DNA from: Phosphoribacter sp037046615
GTDB taxonomy: Bacteria; Actinomycetota; Actinomycetes; Actinomycetales; Dermatophilaceae
Assembly: GCA_037046615.1 (NCBI GenBank)
Contig: JBAOHD010000008.1
Coordinates: forward strand, 572,705-636,704
Direction of reading: 5' to 3'
Length of the DNA: 64,000 nt
Shown: one piece after another, positions 18,957-27,778 of the stretch
How positions within the stretch are numbered: position 1 is the stretch's first letter
Layout: each line of letters starts with the position of its first letter
Position numbers and translations under genes: made by a program
The notes under the pieces: generated by a model
What the model was told of the DNA's origin: nothing
The model's database searches: none
The model's input: the letters and a program-made list of their open reading frames with translations, nothing else

Positions 18957-20773
18957 GGAAGCAGCACCTCCTCCTCCTCGCGCAGAGCTGCATCCCGGGC
19001 GTATGCCGTGACGAGACTCGCGTAAGGCGGGCACCGTTCGAGCAACTGGGTGTGGCTGCCGTGGTCGACGACGGTGCCGTCGGCGAGGAAGACCACCTCG
19101 TCGGCCAGCGCAATCGTCGCCATCCGGGAGGCGACGACGACCACCGTCATGCCGTCAGCGACCGACCGCAGATCATCGAGGATGGCTTGCTCGACACTCG
19201 GGTCGACCGCAGAGGTCGCGTCGTCGAGGAGAAGCAGCTGCGGTGCCCGCACCACGGCCCGCGCGAGAGCGACGCGCTGCCGTTGCCCTCCGGACAGGTT
19301 GGCGCCGCGCTCGCCCACCCGAGTGTCGAGGCCGGCCGGCAACGCCCGGATGAAGGCATCGGCATGGGCCACCTGAAGCGCCCGCCAGACGTCGTCATCG
19401 GTGTAGGCACCGCCGAGGGTCACGTTGCCGCGCACCGTGTCTTCGAAGAGGAAGGTCTGCTGCGGCACGAGCGCTGCGACCTCAGCGAGGGCACCGTGCC
19501 GGAGCGACCTCAGGTCGAGGCCGTCGACAAGCACGGCACCCGAGTCGGGGTCAACGAGCCGGACCATCAGGCCGGCAAGGGTCGACTTGCCCGAGCCCGT
19601 GGGACCGACGATCGCCGTCGTGGAGCCGGCCCTGACATCGACGGTGACGCGGGTGAGAACGGTCGACTTCTCGGAGCTGCCGTCGGGTTGCTCGACGTCG
19701 TAGGCGAAGTCCACTCCCCGAGCGGCAATGGGGGTAGGGATGCCGTCACGTCGCAGGATGGTGTCGCCGTAATCCATCCGTCCGCGGGATTCCAGCACAG
19801 CGGCCACTCGCTCCCAACCGACTACCGCGCGCGGGACTTCACCGAGCACCCAACCGAACGCGCGCACCGGGAAGGACAAGACCGAGAAGAGATAGGCGAT
19901 CTGCACGACCTCCGCTGCGCTCACCTCACCGCGGGTGGCCTGCCACGCGCCGACGCCGATGACCACCAGGGTGCCGATCGTGGGAATCGACTCGATGGCC
20001 GGGTCGAAGGTGCCGCGGGTGCGGCCCACGGCAATATTGGCATCGCGTAGCGCGTGGGTCACGGTCGCGAATCTCGCTGCTTCCTCGTCTTCGCGGCCGA
20101 GTGACTTGACGACCAGGGCCGCCTCGAAGCTCTCGTGCGCGACCTCGGACACGTCAGCGCGCAGCTGCTGGGCGCGCGTGACCTGGGGCGACATCCGCCG
20201 TTGGAAGACCGCATTGGCACCGAACAGCAGCGGGAAGACCACCATGGCCACCGCCGCTAGCAGTGGGTCGACGATGACCATCTGGACGGCCCCGAAGATG
20301 AGCATGACGACGACGCCGAGGGCCATCGGCAGCGGCGCGAAGATGTTCCAGGTCGCCTCCACGTCGGCGTTGGCATTGGACAGCAGTTGCCCGGAGGGGT
20401 GCCGGTGGTGCCATCTCAATGGCAAGGTCAGATATTGCCGGGTCACCTTCTGGCGGTAGCTGGCCCCCAGGCCATACATCGCGATGCCGGCCCCGACCCG
20501 ACGCAAGATGATCCCGCAGACGTTGAGCAGCACGACGCCCGCGATGGTGAGCCCGATCTGCCACAACTGACCGGGAGTCACGCTCCGCACCGCCACCGCA
20601 GGCGCAATGACCTCAGCGGTCAGCCGACCGATGACCCACGCCATTGCACCGGTCATGACGCCGTAGAGAGCCGATCCGAGGACCGCGACAGCAAACCAGC
20701 GGGGCTGTTCGCGAGCGCCGCGGGCCACCACGCTGACGCCGCGGCGCAGCGTCGAAGGGGTGACGGCAGACAT
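18953..20773 (-). CDS. ABC exporter subunit (membrane plus ATPase), degenerate Walker B
   Basis: 606 residues: membrane domain about 1-310 and ATPase about 340-590. Walker A GPTGSGKSTL, signature NLSGGQRQRV and Walker B LLLLDDATSAVDP are visible. The residue after the Walker B Asp is Asp instead of the usual catalytic Glu, as in heterodimeric exporters such as TmrAB that keep one degenerate site. It is coupled to the downstream partner by ATGA and is the first gene of the pair. A cluster of short tandem repeats lies in its promoter region. Confidence 0.9.
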   Translation of the reverse strand: MSAVTPSTLRRGVSVVARGAREQPRWFAVAVLGSALYGVMTGAMAWVIGRLTAEVIAPAVAVRSVTPGQLWQIGLTIAGVVLLNVCGIILRRVGAGIAMYGLGASYRQKVTRQYLTLPLRWHHRHPSGQLLSNANADVEATWNIFAPLPMALGVVVMLIFGAVQMVIVDPLLAAVAMVVFPLLFGANAVFQRRMSPQVTRAQQLRADVSEVAHESFEAALVVKSLGREDEEAARFATVTHALRDANIAVGRTRGTFDPAIESIPTIGTLVVIGVGAWQATRGEVSAAEVVQIAYLFSVLSFPVRAFGWVLGEVPRAVVGWERVAAVLESRGRMDYGDTILRRDGIPTPIAARGVDFAYDVEQPDGSSEKSTVLTRVTVDVRAGSTTAIVGPTGSGKSTLAGLMVRLVDPDSGAVLVDGLDLRSLRHGALAEVAALVPQQTFLFEDTVRGNVTLGGAYTDDDVWRALQVAHADAFIRALPAGLDTRVGERGANLSGGQRQRVALARAVVRAPQLLLLDDATSAVDPSVEQAILDDLRSVADGMTVVVVASRMATIALADEVVFLADGTVVDHGSHTQLLERCPPYASLVTAYARDAALREEEEVLLP

Positions 20774-20795
20774 GGGTCCTCAATGCTCGATCTGA

Positions 20796-20877
20796 GCTCG
20801 TCCGAAGCTCGTCCGAAGCTCGTCGGGGCGTGATCCGGGGCGTGATCCGGGGAGTGATCCGGGGAGTGATCCGGGGC
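20796..20877. repeat. Two adjoining short tandem repeats in the ABC exporter/fumC divergent region
   Basis: The 11-mer GCTCGTCCGAA occurs twice plus a partial copy (20796-20824). The 12-mer GTGATCCGGGG followed by C or A then occurs four times in register (20830-20877). The array sits 23 bases upstream of the minus-strand ABC start and 87 upstream of fumC. It could be slippage-prone, or a binding array affecting the minus-strand promoter. No gene is in it. Confidence 0.8.
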
Positions 20878-20963
20878 GGGTAGGTTGCAGCGCCCAGCTT
20901 CTCACGCCTCACCGACGCCCCAGTGACACCCGCCGGTGCCGGGACGCGCCGTACCGTGGCGTG

Positions 20964-22382
20964 ATGGGAACGCACGTCGAGCGGGACACTCGGACCGAAA
21001 GTGACAGCAGGGGCACCATCGACGTGCCAGCGGATCGATATTGGGGAGCCCAGACCCAGCGCAGTCTGGAGCACTTCGACATCGGACGGGACCGCTTCGT
21101 CTGGGGCAGACCGATGATTCGGGCGTTCGGGATCGTCAAGCAGGCGGCTGCCCAGGCCAACCGCGAGCTCGGGGTGCTCGATCAAGAGGTCGCGCTGTTG
21201 ATCGAGGCGGCAGCCGCGGAGGTCGCCGCCGGACAGTGGGACGAACACTTCCCGCTCGTCGTCTTCCAGACCGGATCGGGCACCCAAACCAACATGAATG
21301 CCAACGAGGTCATCGGCAACCGAGCCGTCGAGCTGGCCGGGGGCGCGCTGGGCTCCAAGTCCCCGGTGCATCCCCATGACCACGTCAACCGCGGACAGTC
21401 GTCCAACGACGTCTTCCCCACCGCCATGCACCTTGCCATCGCCTTTGAGCTGGCCGAGCGGCTCTATCCGGCAGTGGACGAGCTTCGGGGCTCACTTGCC
21501 GGGAGAGCCGCCCGATTCGGCGACATCGTCATGGTCGGCCGCACCCACCTGCAGGACGCCACCCCGGTCACCCTCGACCAGGTGATCGGCGGGTGGGTGG
21601 CGCAACTCGACTTCGCGGTCGAGGGGGTCCGTGCTGCCGACGTTCGCGTGCGTGCCCTCGCGATCGGTGGCACCGCCGTCGGCACCGGACTCAATGCCCA
21701 CCCTGAGTTCGGACGGCATACCGCTGAGGCGATCTCGTCCATCACCGGGCTGGAGTTCCGGCAGGCAGACGATCTCTTCGCGGCGCTCAGCGCACATGAC
21801 GCTCTGGTCGAGGTCAGCGGCGCCCTCCGCGTGGTGGCGGTCGCGGCGATGAAGATCGCCAACGACGTGCGCTGGCTCGCGTCCGGGCCACGCAACGGCA
21901 TCGGCGAGTTGCGGATCCCCGAGAACGAGCCCGGCAGTTCGATCATGCCCGGCAAGGTCAATCCGACTCAGGCGGAAGCGTTGACGATGGTCGTCGCGCG
22001 GGTGTTGGGCAATGACACGACGGTGGCTTTCGCCGGCAGTCAGGGCAACTTCCAGCTCAACGTGTTCAAGCCAGTCATGGCTCACGCAGTGCTGGAGTCC
22101 GTTCGCTTGCTGGCCGATGCGCTCGGCTCGTTTGCCGTCCACTGCGCCAGTGGCATCGAACCGGATCCGGCGCGCATCCAGGCCAACCTCGACCGCAACC
22201 TCATGCTCGTGACGGCGCTGACGCCCCACATCGGCTACGACGAGGCGGCAGCCATCGCCAAGCGGGCGCATCGCGACAGCTCGACGCTCCGGCAGGCGGC
22301 GGTCGCGTCCGGAGCAGTCACGGGCGAGGATTTCGACCGGTGGGTCGTGCCCCGGGACATGACTGGTCCGCACGAGGGTTGA
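20964..22382 (+). CDS. fumC: Class II fumarate hydratase
   Basis: FumC interconverts fumarate and malate in the citric acid cycle. 472 residues, with the superfamily signature GSSIMPGKVNPTQ (about residues 318-330), TGSGTQTNMNANEV near residue 100 and GQSSNDVFPTAMH near residue 140. A -10 box TACCGT (20952-20957) sits six bases before ATG 20964 with no ribosome-binding site, so the mRNA is probably leaderless. Confidence 0.96.
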   Translation: MGTHVERDTRTESDSRGTIDVPADRYWGAQTQRSLEHFDIGRDRFVWGRPMIRAFGIVKQAAAQANRELGVLDQEVALLIEAAAAEVAAGQWDEHFPLVVFQTGSGTQTNMNANEVIGNRAVELAGGALGSKSPVHPHDHVNRGQSSNDVFPTAMHLAIAFELAERLYPAVDELRGSLAGRAARFGDIVMVGRTHLQDATPVTLDQVIGGWVAQLDFAVEGVRAADVRVRALAIGGTAVGTGLNAHPEFGRHTAEAISSITGLEFRQADDLFAALSAHDALVEVSGALRVVAVAAMKIANDVRWLASGPRNGIGELRIPENEPGSSIMPGKVNPTQAEALTMVVARVLGNDTTVAFAGSQGNFQLNVFKPVMAHAVLESVRLLADALGSFAVHCASGIEPDPARIQANLDRNLMLVTALTPHIGYDEAAAIAKRAHRDSSTLRQAAVASGAVTGEDFDRWVVPRDMTGPHEG

Positions 22383-22448
22383 TCTCGCTCGCTGGAGCAG
22401 CGACCAGCCCCTCGGGAATGCCGTTGCGCGGCATCTGTGCGCCCGTGA

Positions 22449-22686
22449 GACTCAACGGGCCCCGCGACCGCCGAAGTCGACGTCACGGCATACCGGCAGG
22501 AGCTTGAGACCGCGCGCGAGCACCTGGCCCGGCTCACCGATCTTGACGCACCGGTCGCGGGGACCCGCCGGGGCCAGCCGGTGAACCTGCGCTGGATCCT
22601 CACCCACCTCATCGAGGAATATGCCCGCCACCTCGGCCACCTGGATCTGTTGCGCGAAGCCATCGACGGCCGCACCGGCTCCTGAG
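22449..22686 (+). pseudogene. C-terminal remnant of a DinB/DUF664 (mycothiol-dependent) protein
   Basis: An open stretch without a start encodes VTAYRQELETAREHLARL, then PVNLRWILTHLIEEYARHLGHLDLLREAIDGRTGS and stop. This is the C-terminal third of the DUF664/DinB family, including the HLIEEYARHLGH metal-helix. A TGA at about 22446 closes the frame upstream and the N-terminal two-thirds are absent, so it is a truncated gene rather than a frameshift. The family points to a mycothiol-making host. The bases between fumC and this fragment hold nothing else I recognise. Confidence 0.7.
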
Positions 22687-22700
22687 GCTGAAACACGAGC

Positions 22701-22733
22701 GGGACGGCATACCTGCAAGGTATGCCGTCCCGC
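22701..22733. terminator. Perfect 15-bp hairpin, bidirectional
   Basis: CGGGACGGCATACCT (22701-22715) pairs exactly with 22719-22733 around a GCA loop. It separates the plus-strand DinB remnant from the minus-strand pnp stop (22758), so it can serve both directions. The stem itself is built from the GGCATACC/GGTATGCC word that is over-represented in this half of the window. Confidence 0.8.
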
Positions 22734-22757
22734 CTCAGAGGGTTGTGCGAGAAGCGA

Positions 22758-25016
22758 TCAGCCGTCGGTCGGGGCGTTTTCCGCGTCTGACTTTTCGCCC
22801 TCAGCGGTGACCGCCGCGAGCGACAGCTTGCCGCGCGGGTCGATCTCCTTGAGCTCGACCTGGACCTTCTGGCCGACCTTGAGGACGTCGTCGACCGAGT
22901 CGATCCGCTTGCCACCGACGAGCTTGCGCACCTCGGAGATGTGCAGCAGGCCGTCCTTGCCCGGGCAGCAAGCGAGATGAACGCCCCGAAGGTGGTCGTC
23001 TTGACGACGGTGCCCATGAAGCGCTCACCGACCTCCGGCATCTGCGGGTTGGCGATCGCGTTGATCGCCGCGCGGGCAGCCTCGGCCGACGGGCCGTCGA
23101 CGGCACCGATGAAGACCGTGCCGTCGTCCTCGATCGAGATGTCGGCGCCGGTGTCGTCCTGGATCTGGTTGATCATCTTGCCCTTCGGGCCGATGACCTC
23201 GCCGATCTTGTCGACCGGGACCTTGACCGTGATGATCCGCGGAGCGAACTCGCTCATCTCGTCGGGCGCGTCGATCGCCTCGCCCATCACGTCGAGGATG
23301 TGCAACCGAGCCTCACGGGCCTGGGTCAGCGCACCGGCGAGCACCGAGGCGGGGATGCCGTCGAGCTTGGTGTCGAGCTGGATGGCGGTGACGAACTCCC
23401 GCGTGCCGGCGACCTTGAAGTCCATGTCACCGAAGGCGTCCTCGGCGCCGAGGATGTCGGTCAGCGCGGCATAGCGGACCTCAGTCTCCCCGGCGGCGTT
23501 CTCGACGGTGTCGGAGATCAGGCCCATGGCGATGCCGGCGACCGGCGGCGCGCAGCGGCACACCGGCGTTGAGCAGCGACAGCGTCGAGGCACACACCGA
23601 ACCCATCGAGGTCGAGCCGTTGGAGCCGAGCGCCTCGGACACCTGACGGATCGCGTAGGGGAACTCCTCGCGGGTCGGCAGCACCGGCATCAGCGCGCGC
23701 TCGGCGAGAGCGCCGTGCCCGATCTCGCGACGCTTGGGCGAACCCACGCGGCCGGTCTCGCCGGTGGAGAAGGGCGGGAAGTTGTAGTTGTGCATGTAGC
23801 GCTTGCGCGTCACCGGCGACAACGTGTCGAGCTGCTGCTCCATCTTGAGCATGTTCAGCGTGGTGACACCCATGATCTGGGTCTCGCCACGCTCGAAGAT
23901 GGCCGAACCGTGCGTGCGCGGCAGGACGTCGACCTCGGCCGACAGCGCGCGGATGTCGCGCAGGCCGCGGCCGTCGATGCGGACCGAGTCGCGCAGGATC
24001 CGCTGGCGGACCAGCTTCTTCTGCACCGAGCGGTATGCCGCAGAGACCTCCTTCTGGCGACCGAAGAACGGGCCCTCGGTCTCGCCGTCACCGACGAGTT
24101 TGGCGTGCAGCGCCGACTTGATCTCGTTGAGCTTCTCCTCGCGCTCCTGCTTACCCGCGATGGTCAGGGCAGCGGCCGCCTCGTCGGAGATCTCTGCCTC
24201 GACCACGGCATACACGTCGTCCTGGTAGTCCAGGAAGCGCGGGAACTCGATGGTGGCCTTGGCCGCCTTCGACGCGAGCTCGGACTGGGCCTCACACAAG
24301 GCCCGGATGAACTTCTTGGACGCCTCGAGCCCCTCGGCGACGACCTCTTCGGTCGGTGCCTGCTGGCCCTGGTGCTTGACGAGGTCCCACGTGGCGTCGG
24401 TGGCTTCGGCTTCGACCATCATGATGGCGACGTCGTCACCGACGATGCGGCCGGCCACGACCATGTCGAAGGTCGAGCGCTCGGCGTCGGAGAAGTTGGG
24501 GAAGGCGACCCACTGGCCGTCGATGCGCGACACCCGGACGCCACCGAGGGGGCCGGAGAACGGCAGACCGGAGATCTGGGTCGAGGCGCTCGCGGCGTTG
24601 ATCGCGAGGACGTCGTACTGGTGGTCAGGGTTGAGCGAGTAGACCGTGATGACGATCTGGACCTCGTTGCGCAGGCCCTTGACGAACGACGGGCGCAGCG
24701 GCCGGTCGATGAGTCGGCAGGTCAGGATCGCCTCGGTGCTCGGACGGCCTTCGCGACGGAAGAACGAGCCGGGGATCTTGCCGATGGCATACATCCGCTC
24801 TTCGACGTCGACCGTCAGCGGGAAGAAGTCGAACTGGTCCTTGGGGGTGCGCCCCGCGGTCGTCGTCGACATGATCATGGTGTCGTCGTCGAGGTAAGCC
24901 ACGACAGCCCCATCGGCCTGCTTGGCCAGGCGTCCGGTCTCGAACCGGACGGTGCGAGTGCCGAACGACCCGTTGTCGATCGTGGCAACCGCGGCAGTGA
25001 TTTCTGGACCCTCCAT
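22758..25016 (-). CDS. pnp: Polyribonucleotide nucleotidyltransferase, two frameshifts
   Basis: PNPase degrades RNA 3' to 5' by phosphorolysis. The start is ATG 25016 (MEGPEITAAVATIDN). The N-terminal RNase PH domain is intact down to SLLNAGVPLRA (about 23,550). The frame then shifts by one to PVAGIAMGLISDTVEN and the KH domain (IGEVIGPKGKMINQI). A second shift near 22,970 moves into the S1 domain, and the protein ends APTDG at 22758. Total length after repair is about 750 residues, normal for actinobacterial PNPase. Both breaks are single-base and the gene is important, so assembly error is likely. It lies directly downstream of rpsO, the classic arrangement. Confidence 0.93.
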
Positions 25017-25120
25017 GGGCCCTCCATTTCTTGAGTTCTATTCCAACACCCGGTGCATCGTCGTTGTGCACGGGCTTTCCTTCGTGAGCCGGTCCCCTGA
25101 GGGGCTCCGCTCATGCGAAG

Positions 25121-25154
25121 AGGCGGCCCCCGCGAGGATCCGCGGTGACCGCCT
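25121..25154 (-). terminator. Hairpin between rpsO and pnp
   Basis: AGGCGG-type arms with two mismatches (25121-25134 against 25141-25154) form a hairpin 12 bases after the rpsO stop on the minus strand. It may terminate rpsO or act as the RNase III-type processing site known between rpsO and pnp in other bacteria. The sequence alone does not decide. Confidence 0.5.
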
Positions 25155-25166
25155 GCTTCGTCGTCT

Positions 25167-25436
25167 TTATCGGCGCAGCCCGAGCCGCTTGATCAGCGCA
25201 CGGTAGCGCTCGATGTCGGTGGCCTCGAGGTAGCGCAGCATGCGCTTGCGGCGGCCGACCAGCAGGAGCAAGCCCCGGCGGCTGTGGTGGTCGTGCTTGT
25301 GGGTGCGCGAGTGCTCGGTCAGGTCTTGGATGCGTTTGGTGAGCATCGCGATCTGCACCTCGGGGGAACCGGTGTCGCCCTCTTTGGTGGCGTACTCGGT
25401 CATGATCGACTGCTTGGTGTCTTTGTCCAACGGCAT
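25167..25436 (-). CDS. rpsO: 30S ribosomal protein S15
   Basis: 89 residues, the standard S15 length, starting MPLDKDTKQSIM at ATG 25436. The diagnostic region DTGSPEVQIAMLTKRI, HSRRGLLLLVGRRKRML and the end RYRALIKRLGLRR are all present. It binds 16S rRNA in the 30S platform. pnp follows on the same strand. Confidence 0.98.
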   Translation of the reverse strand: MPLDKDTKQSIMTEYATKEGDTGSPEVQIAMLTKRIQDLTEHSRTHKHDHHSRRGLLLLVGRRKRMLRYLEATDIERYRALIKRLGLRR

Positions 25437-25604
25437 GAGGTGGGCCGGCTCCTTCGTGGTGTGTTGCGCGGTGCGCCAGGGCAGGTCCACCTGGGCTCTC
25501 TCGATCCGCGGCCGGTTTCACGGCACGGACCAGATTACCAGTGGTGGCGGGCAGCGGTTGACAGCGCGCCGATCCCTGTCAATCTCGTGGTTTCGGGACG
25601 GTAG

Positions 25605-25631
25605 GCCTATAAATACCGACCGGTAGGTCGG
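25605..25631 (+). promoter_or_regulatory. Candidate promoter with TetR-type operator upstream of the acyltransferase
   Basis: CCGACC-GGTA-GGTCGG (25616-25631) is a perfect 6+6 palindrome of the kind bound by TetR-family repressors. It lies just after an AT-rich CCTATAAATA stretch (25607-25616) that can serve as a -10 region. The WS/DGAT start is 88 bases downstream. No tetR-like gene is next to it, so the regulator would be encoded elsewhere. The rest of 25437-25718 holds nothing else I recognise. Confidence 0.55.
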
Positions 25632-25718
25632 ATACTGCGCTGAAGAGCTCGCAGAGTCCGAGACCACTCGACTCGCGGTCACCCGGCATACCAGAGGTCG
25701 AAAGAAGGCGGCGCGACA

Positions 25719-27206
25719 ATGCAACACGTCACTGGCTTGGACCAGATGTTCTTGAGCTACGACACGATGACGACCAACGGCAACATCGGCGGCATCTGCA
25801 TCTTCGACGACGACGGTCGGGGCGACACACCGGGCGCCCGCCTGGCCTGGTTGCGCGAGCGCGTGGCCGAGCGCCTGCCCACTCTGCCGCCACTGCGTTG
25901 GCGTCTGGCACCGTTCGGGATGGACACCTTCTGGGTCGAGTCGACGGTCGATGTCGACTACCACGTCGTCGAAGCCACCCTGCAGGAGCCCCGCGACGAG
26001 AAGATGCTGCTGACCTACCTCAAGCGGATCATGGGCGTCCATTTGGACCGGACCCGCCCGATGTGGCGGCTGTATCTCATCGAGGGCCTTCCCAACGGTC
26101 AGTACGCCTACCTGTTCAAGGTCCACCACGGCCTGGCCGACGGGAGCGCGATGTGGGAGATCCTCGACCACCTCGCCGACGTCCCCGTCACCAACCCTGA
26201 GGTCTCCGCTGTCGAGCCAGAAGGACCGGCCGAGATCGTCGCCGGCGGCATGAAGAACTATCTCGACAAGCCGCTCCAGTTGGCCGCTCTCCAAGCCAAC
26301 ATCGGCAAGTGGCTGGCCGAACGCATCTCCGAGGAGGAAATCGGCGCGGTCCCGGCCATGCTCGCCCGGCTCATCCCCGGCGAGATGGCGTTGCCCTTCG
26401 TCGCCTTCGCCAACGCGATCCGCAATCAGCGTGTCCCCGAGATCGCCTCTCAGCGGCCCGTGCTCGTGCCCCCGCCGAGTCCCTTCAACGGCACGACAAC
26501 CCGCAATGTCGAGATCGCCCTGGTCGACTTCGCTCTCGAGGACCTCCGTCGCGCGGGCAAGGCAGCGGGCGGCACGATCAACGACGCGGTGCTCGCGATC
26601 ACCGCCGGAGCCCTGCGGACATATATGGAGCGGCATGGCATGAACACCGCCCTCCCGCTGCTTGCCTCGGCGCCCGTATCCTGGCGCACGGGGACGGAGA
26701 AGGAGCGCTGGGCCAACCAGATCTGGATGCTCTTCCTTCAGTTGCCGACTCACATCACCGACCCGGTCGAGCGTCTGCATTGGGCCCACAAGTCCGCGAC
26801 CCTGGCCAAGGACAACTGGGACCGGATGCCACTGCACATGCTCCGTGAAGCCAGCGCCCTCATGCCCGGGGCGATGATGGCGTCGATGGGGCCGATGATG
26901 GCGTCGATGCCGGCCGAGATGATGCCTGCGATCTACAACGTCGCCGTCTCCAACGTCAAGGGCCCGCGGGAGCGGCCGACCTTCGGCGGCAACCCGATGG
27001 CGCGCTACTTCGTCTTCGGGTTCCTGGCCCCCACGACGGGTCTGCTCGTTGGCGGCCAGAGTCTCGGCGACCGGATGATCTTCTCCCTCACCGCGTGCCG
27101 CGACATCGTCACGCACCTTGAGACCCTGCCCAAGCTCTTCCACGACAGCCTCGCGGAGTTGCTCCGGGCGACGAAGTCTGCCCCTGAGGGCGCGGCCACG
27201 CCGTAG
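25719..27206 (+). CDS. Wax ester synthase/diacylglycerol acyltransferase family protein
   Basis: WS/DGAT enzymes join fatty acyl-CoA to diacylglycerol or long alcohols, making storage lipid. The protein is 495 residues, typical for the family. The catalytic HHxxxDG motif appears as HHGLADGSAMW (about residues 137-147). NDAVLAITAGALR and a C-terminal SNVKGPRE block, also typical, are present. The start ATG 25719 (MQHVTGLDQMFL) matches the usual family N-terminus. It stands alone with its own operator-like palindrome and a strong terminator. Confidence 0.93.
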   Translation: MQHVTGLDQMFLSYDTMTTNGNIGGICIFDDDGRGDTPGARLAWLRERVAERLPTLPPLRWRLAPFGMDTFWVESTVDVDYHVVEATLQEPRDEKMLLTYLKRIMGVHLDRTRPMWRLYLIEGLPNGQYAYLFKVHHGLADGSAMWEILDHLADVPVTNPEVSAVEPEGPAEIVAGGMKNYLDKPLQLAALQANIGKWLAERISEEEIGAVPAMLARLIPGEMALPFVAFANAIRNQRVPEIASQRPVLVPPPSPFNGTTTRNVEIALVDFALEDLRRAGKAAGGTINDAVLAITAGALRTYMERHGMNTALPLLASAPVSWRTGTEKERWANQIWMLFLQLPTHITDPVERLHWAHKSATLAKDNWDRMPLHMLREASALMPGAMMASMGPMMASMPAEMMPAIYNVAVSNVKGPRERPTFGGNPMARYFVFGFLAPTTGLLVGGQSLGDRMIFSLTACRDIVTHLETLPKLFHDSLAELLRATKSAPEGAATP

Positions 27207-27218
27207 TCGCCTCGCTGA

Positions 27219-27257
27219 CGAGAGGGCTGGCTTCCTTCGGGGAAACCAGCCCTCTCG
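27219..27257 (+). terminator. Strong hairpin after the acyltransferase gene
   Basis: CGAGAGGGCTGG (27219-27230) pairs with CCAGCCCTCTCG (27246-27257), and inner bases extend the stem almost to a TTCG loop. It begins 13 bases after the TAG stop. Confidence 0.85.
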
Positions 27258-27340
27258 CGTGCTGTCGCGGGCAATGCTCCACAAACGCTTCCGTTGCGCA
27301 CCTGCCTGCCTACACTCAGCGCAAGACGAAGGGAGCGCCC

Positions 27341-27778
27341 GTGGATCGAGCGACGTCCGTCCGCGCCATCGCGACTCGGTATGCCGCGCGTCGCGGTCCG
27401 CTCCTGCCGATCCTGCACGCGGTGCAGGCCGAGCATGGCTCGATCACCGGCTCGGACATCGCCGCCATTGCCGACGTCCTCAACGTTTCGGTCGCCGACG
27501 TCCACGGGGTCGTCACCTTCTACAGCGACTTCCGCACCACCCCTGCCCCCACTCACACCATCGCCGTATGCCGCGCGGAGGCCTGCCAGTCCGTCGGGGG
27601 CCAGGCCCTCTTCGACGAGACGGTGGCCAGCTTCGCCGGTCGCGGCGACGTCGAGGTCCATGAAGTGTTTTGTCTCGGCAACTGCGCCTTAGGTCCGTCG
27701 GGGACGCTCGACGGTCGCCTTTATGGCCGGTTGTCGACCGACCGCGTGGCGGCGCTGACCGAAAGCTGGCAGTCATGA
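27341..27778 (+). CDS. NuoE-like (gamma) subunit of NAD-dependent formate dehydrogenase
   Basis: 145-residue thioredoxin-like 2Fe-2S protein. The four cluster cysteines are seen in CRAEACQSVGG (about residues 77-87) and CLGNCALGP (about 113-121). With the next two genes it forms the electron-transfer arm passing electrons from formate oxidation to NAD. The GTG start at 27341 and an ATGA overlap with the following gene place it first in the operon. Confidence 0.9.
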   Translation: MDRATSVRAIATRYAARRGPLLPILHAVQAEHGSITGSDIAAIADVLNVSVADVHGVVTFYSDFRTTPAPTHTIAVCRAEACQSVGGQALFDETVASFAGRGDVEVHEVFCLGNCALGPSGTLDGRLYGRLSTDRVAALTESWQS

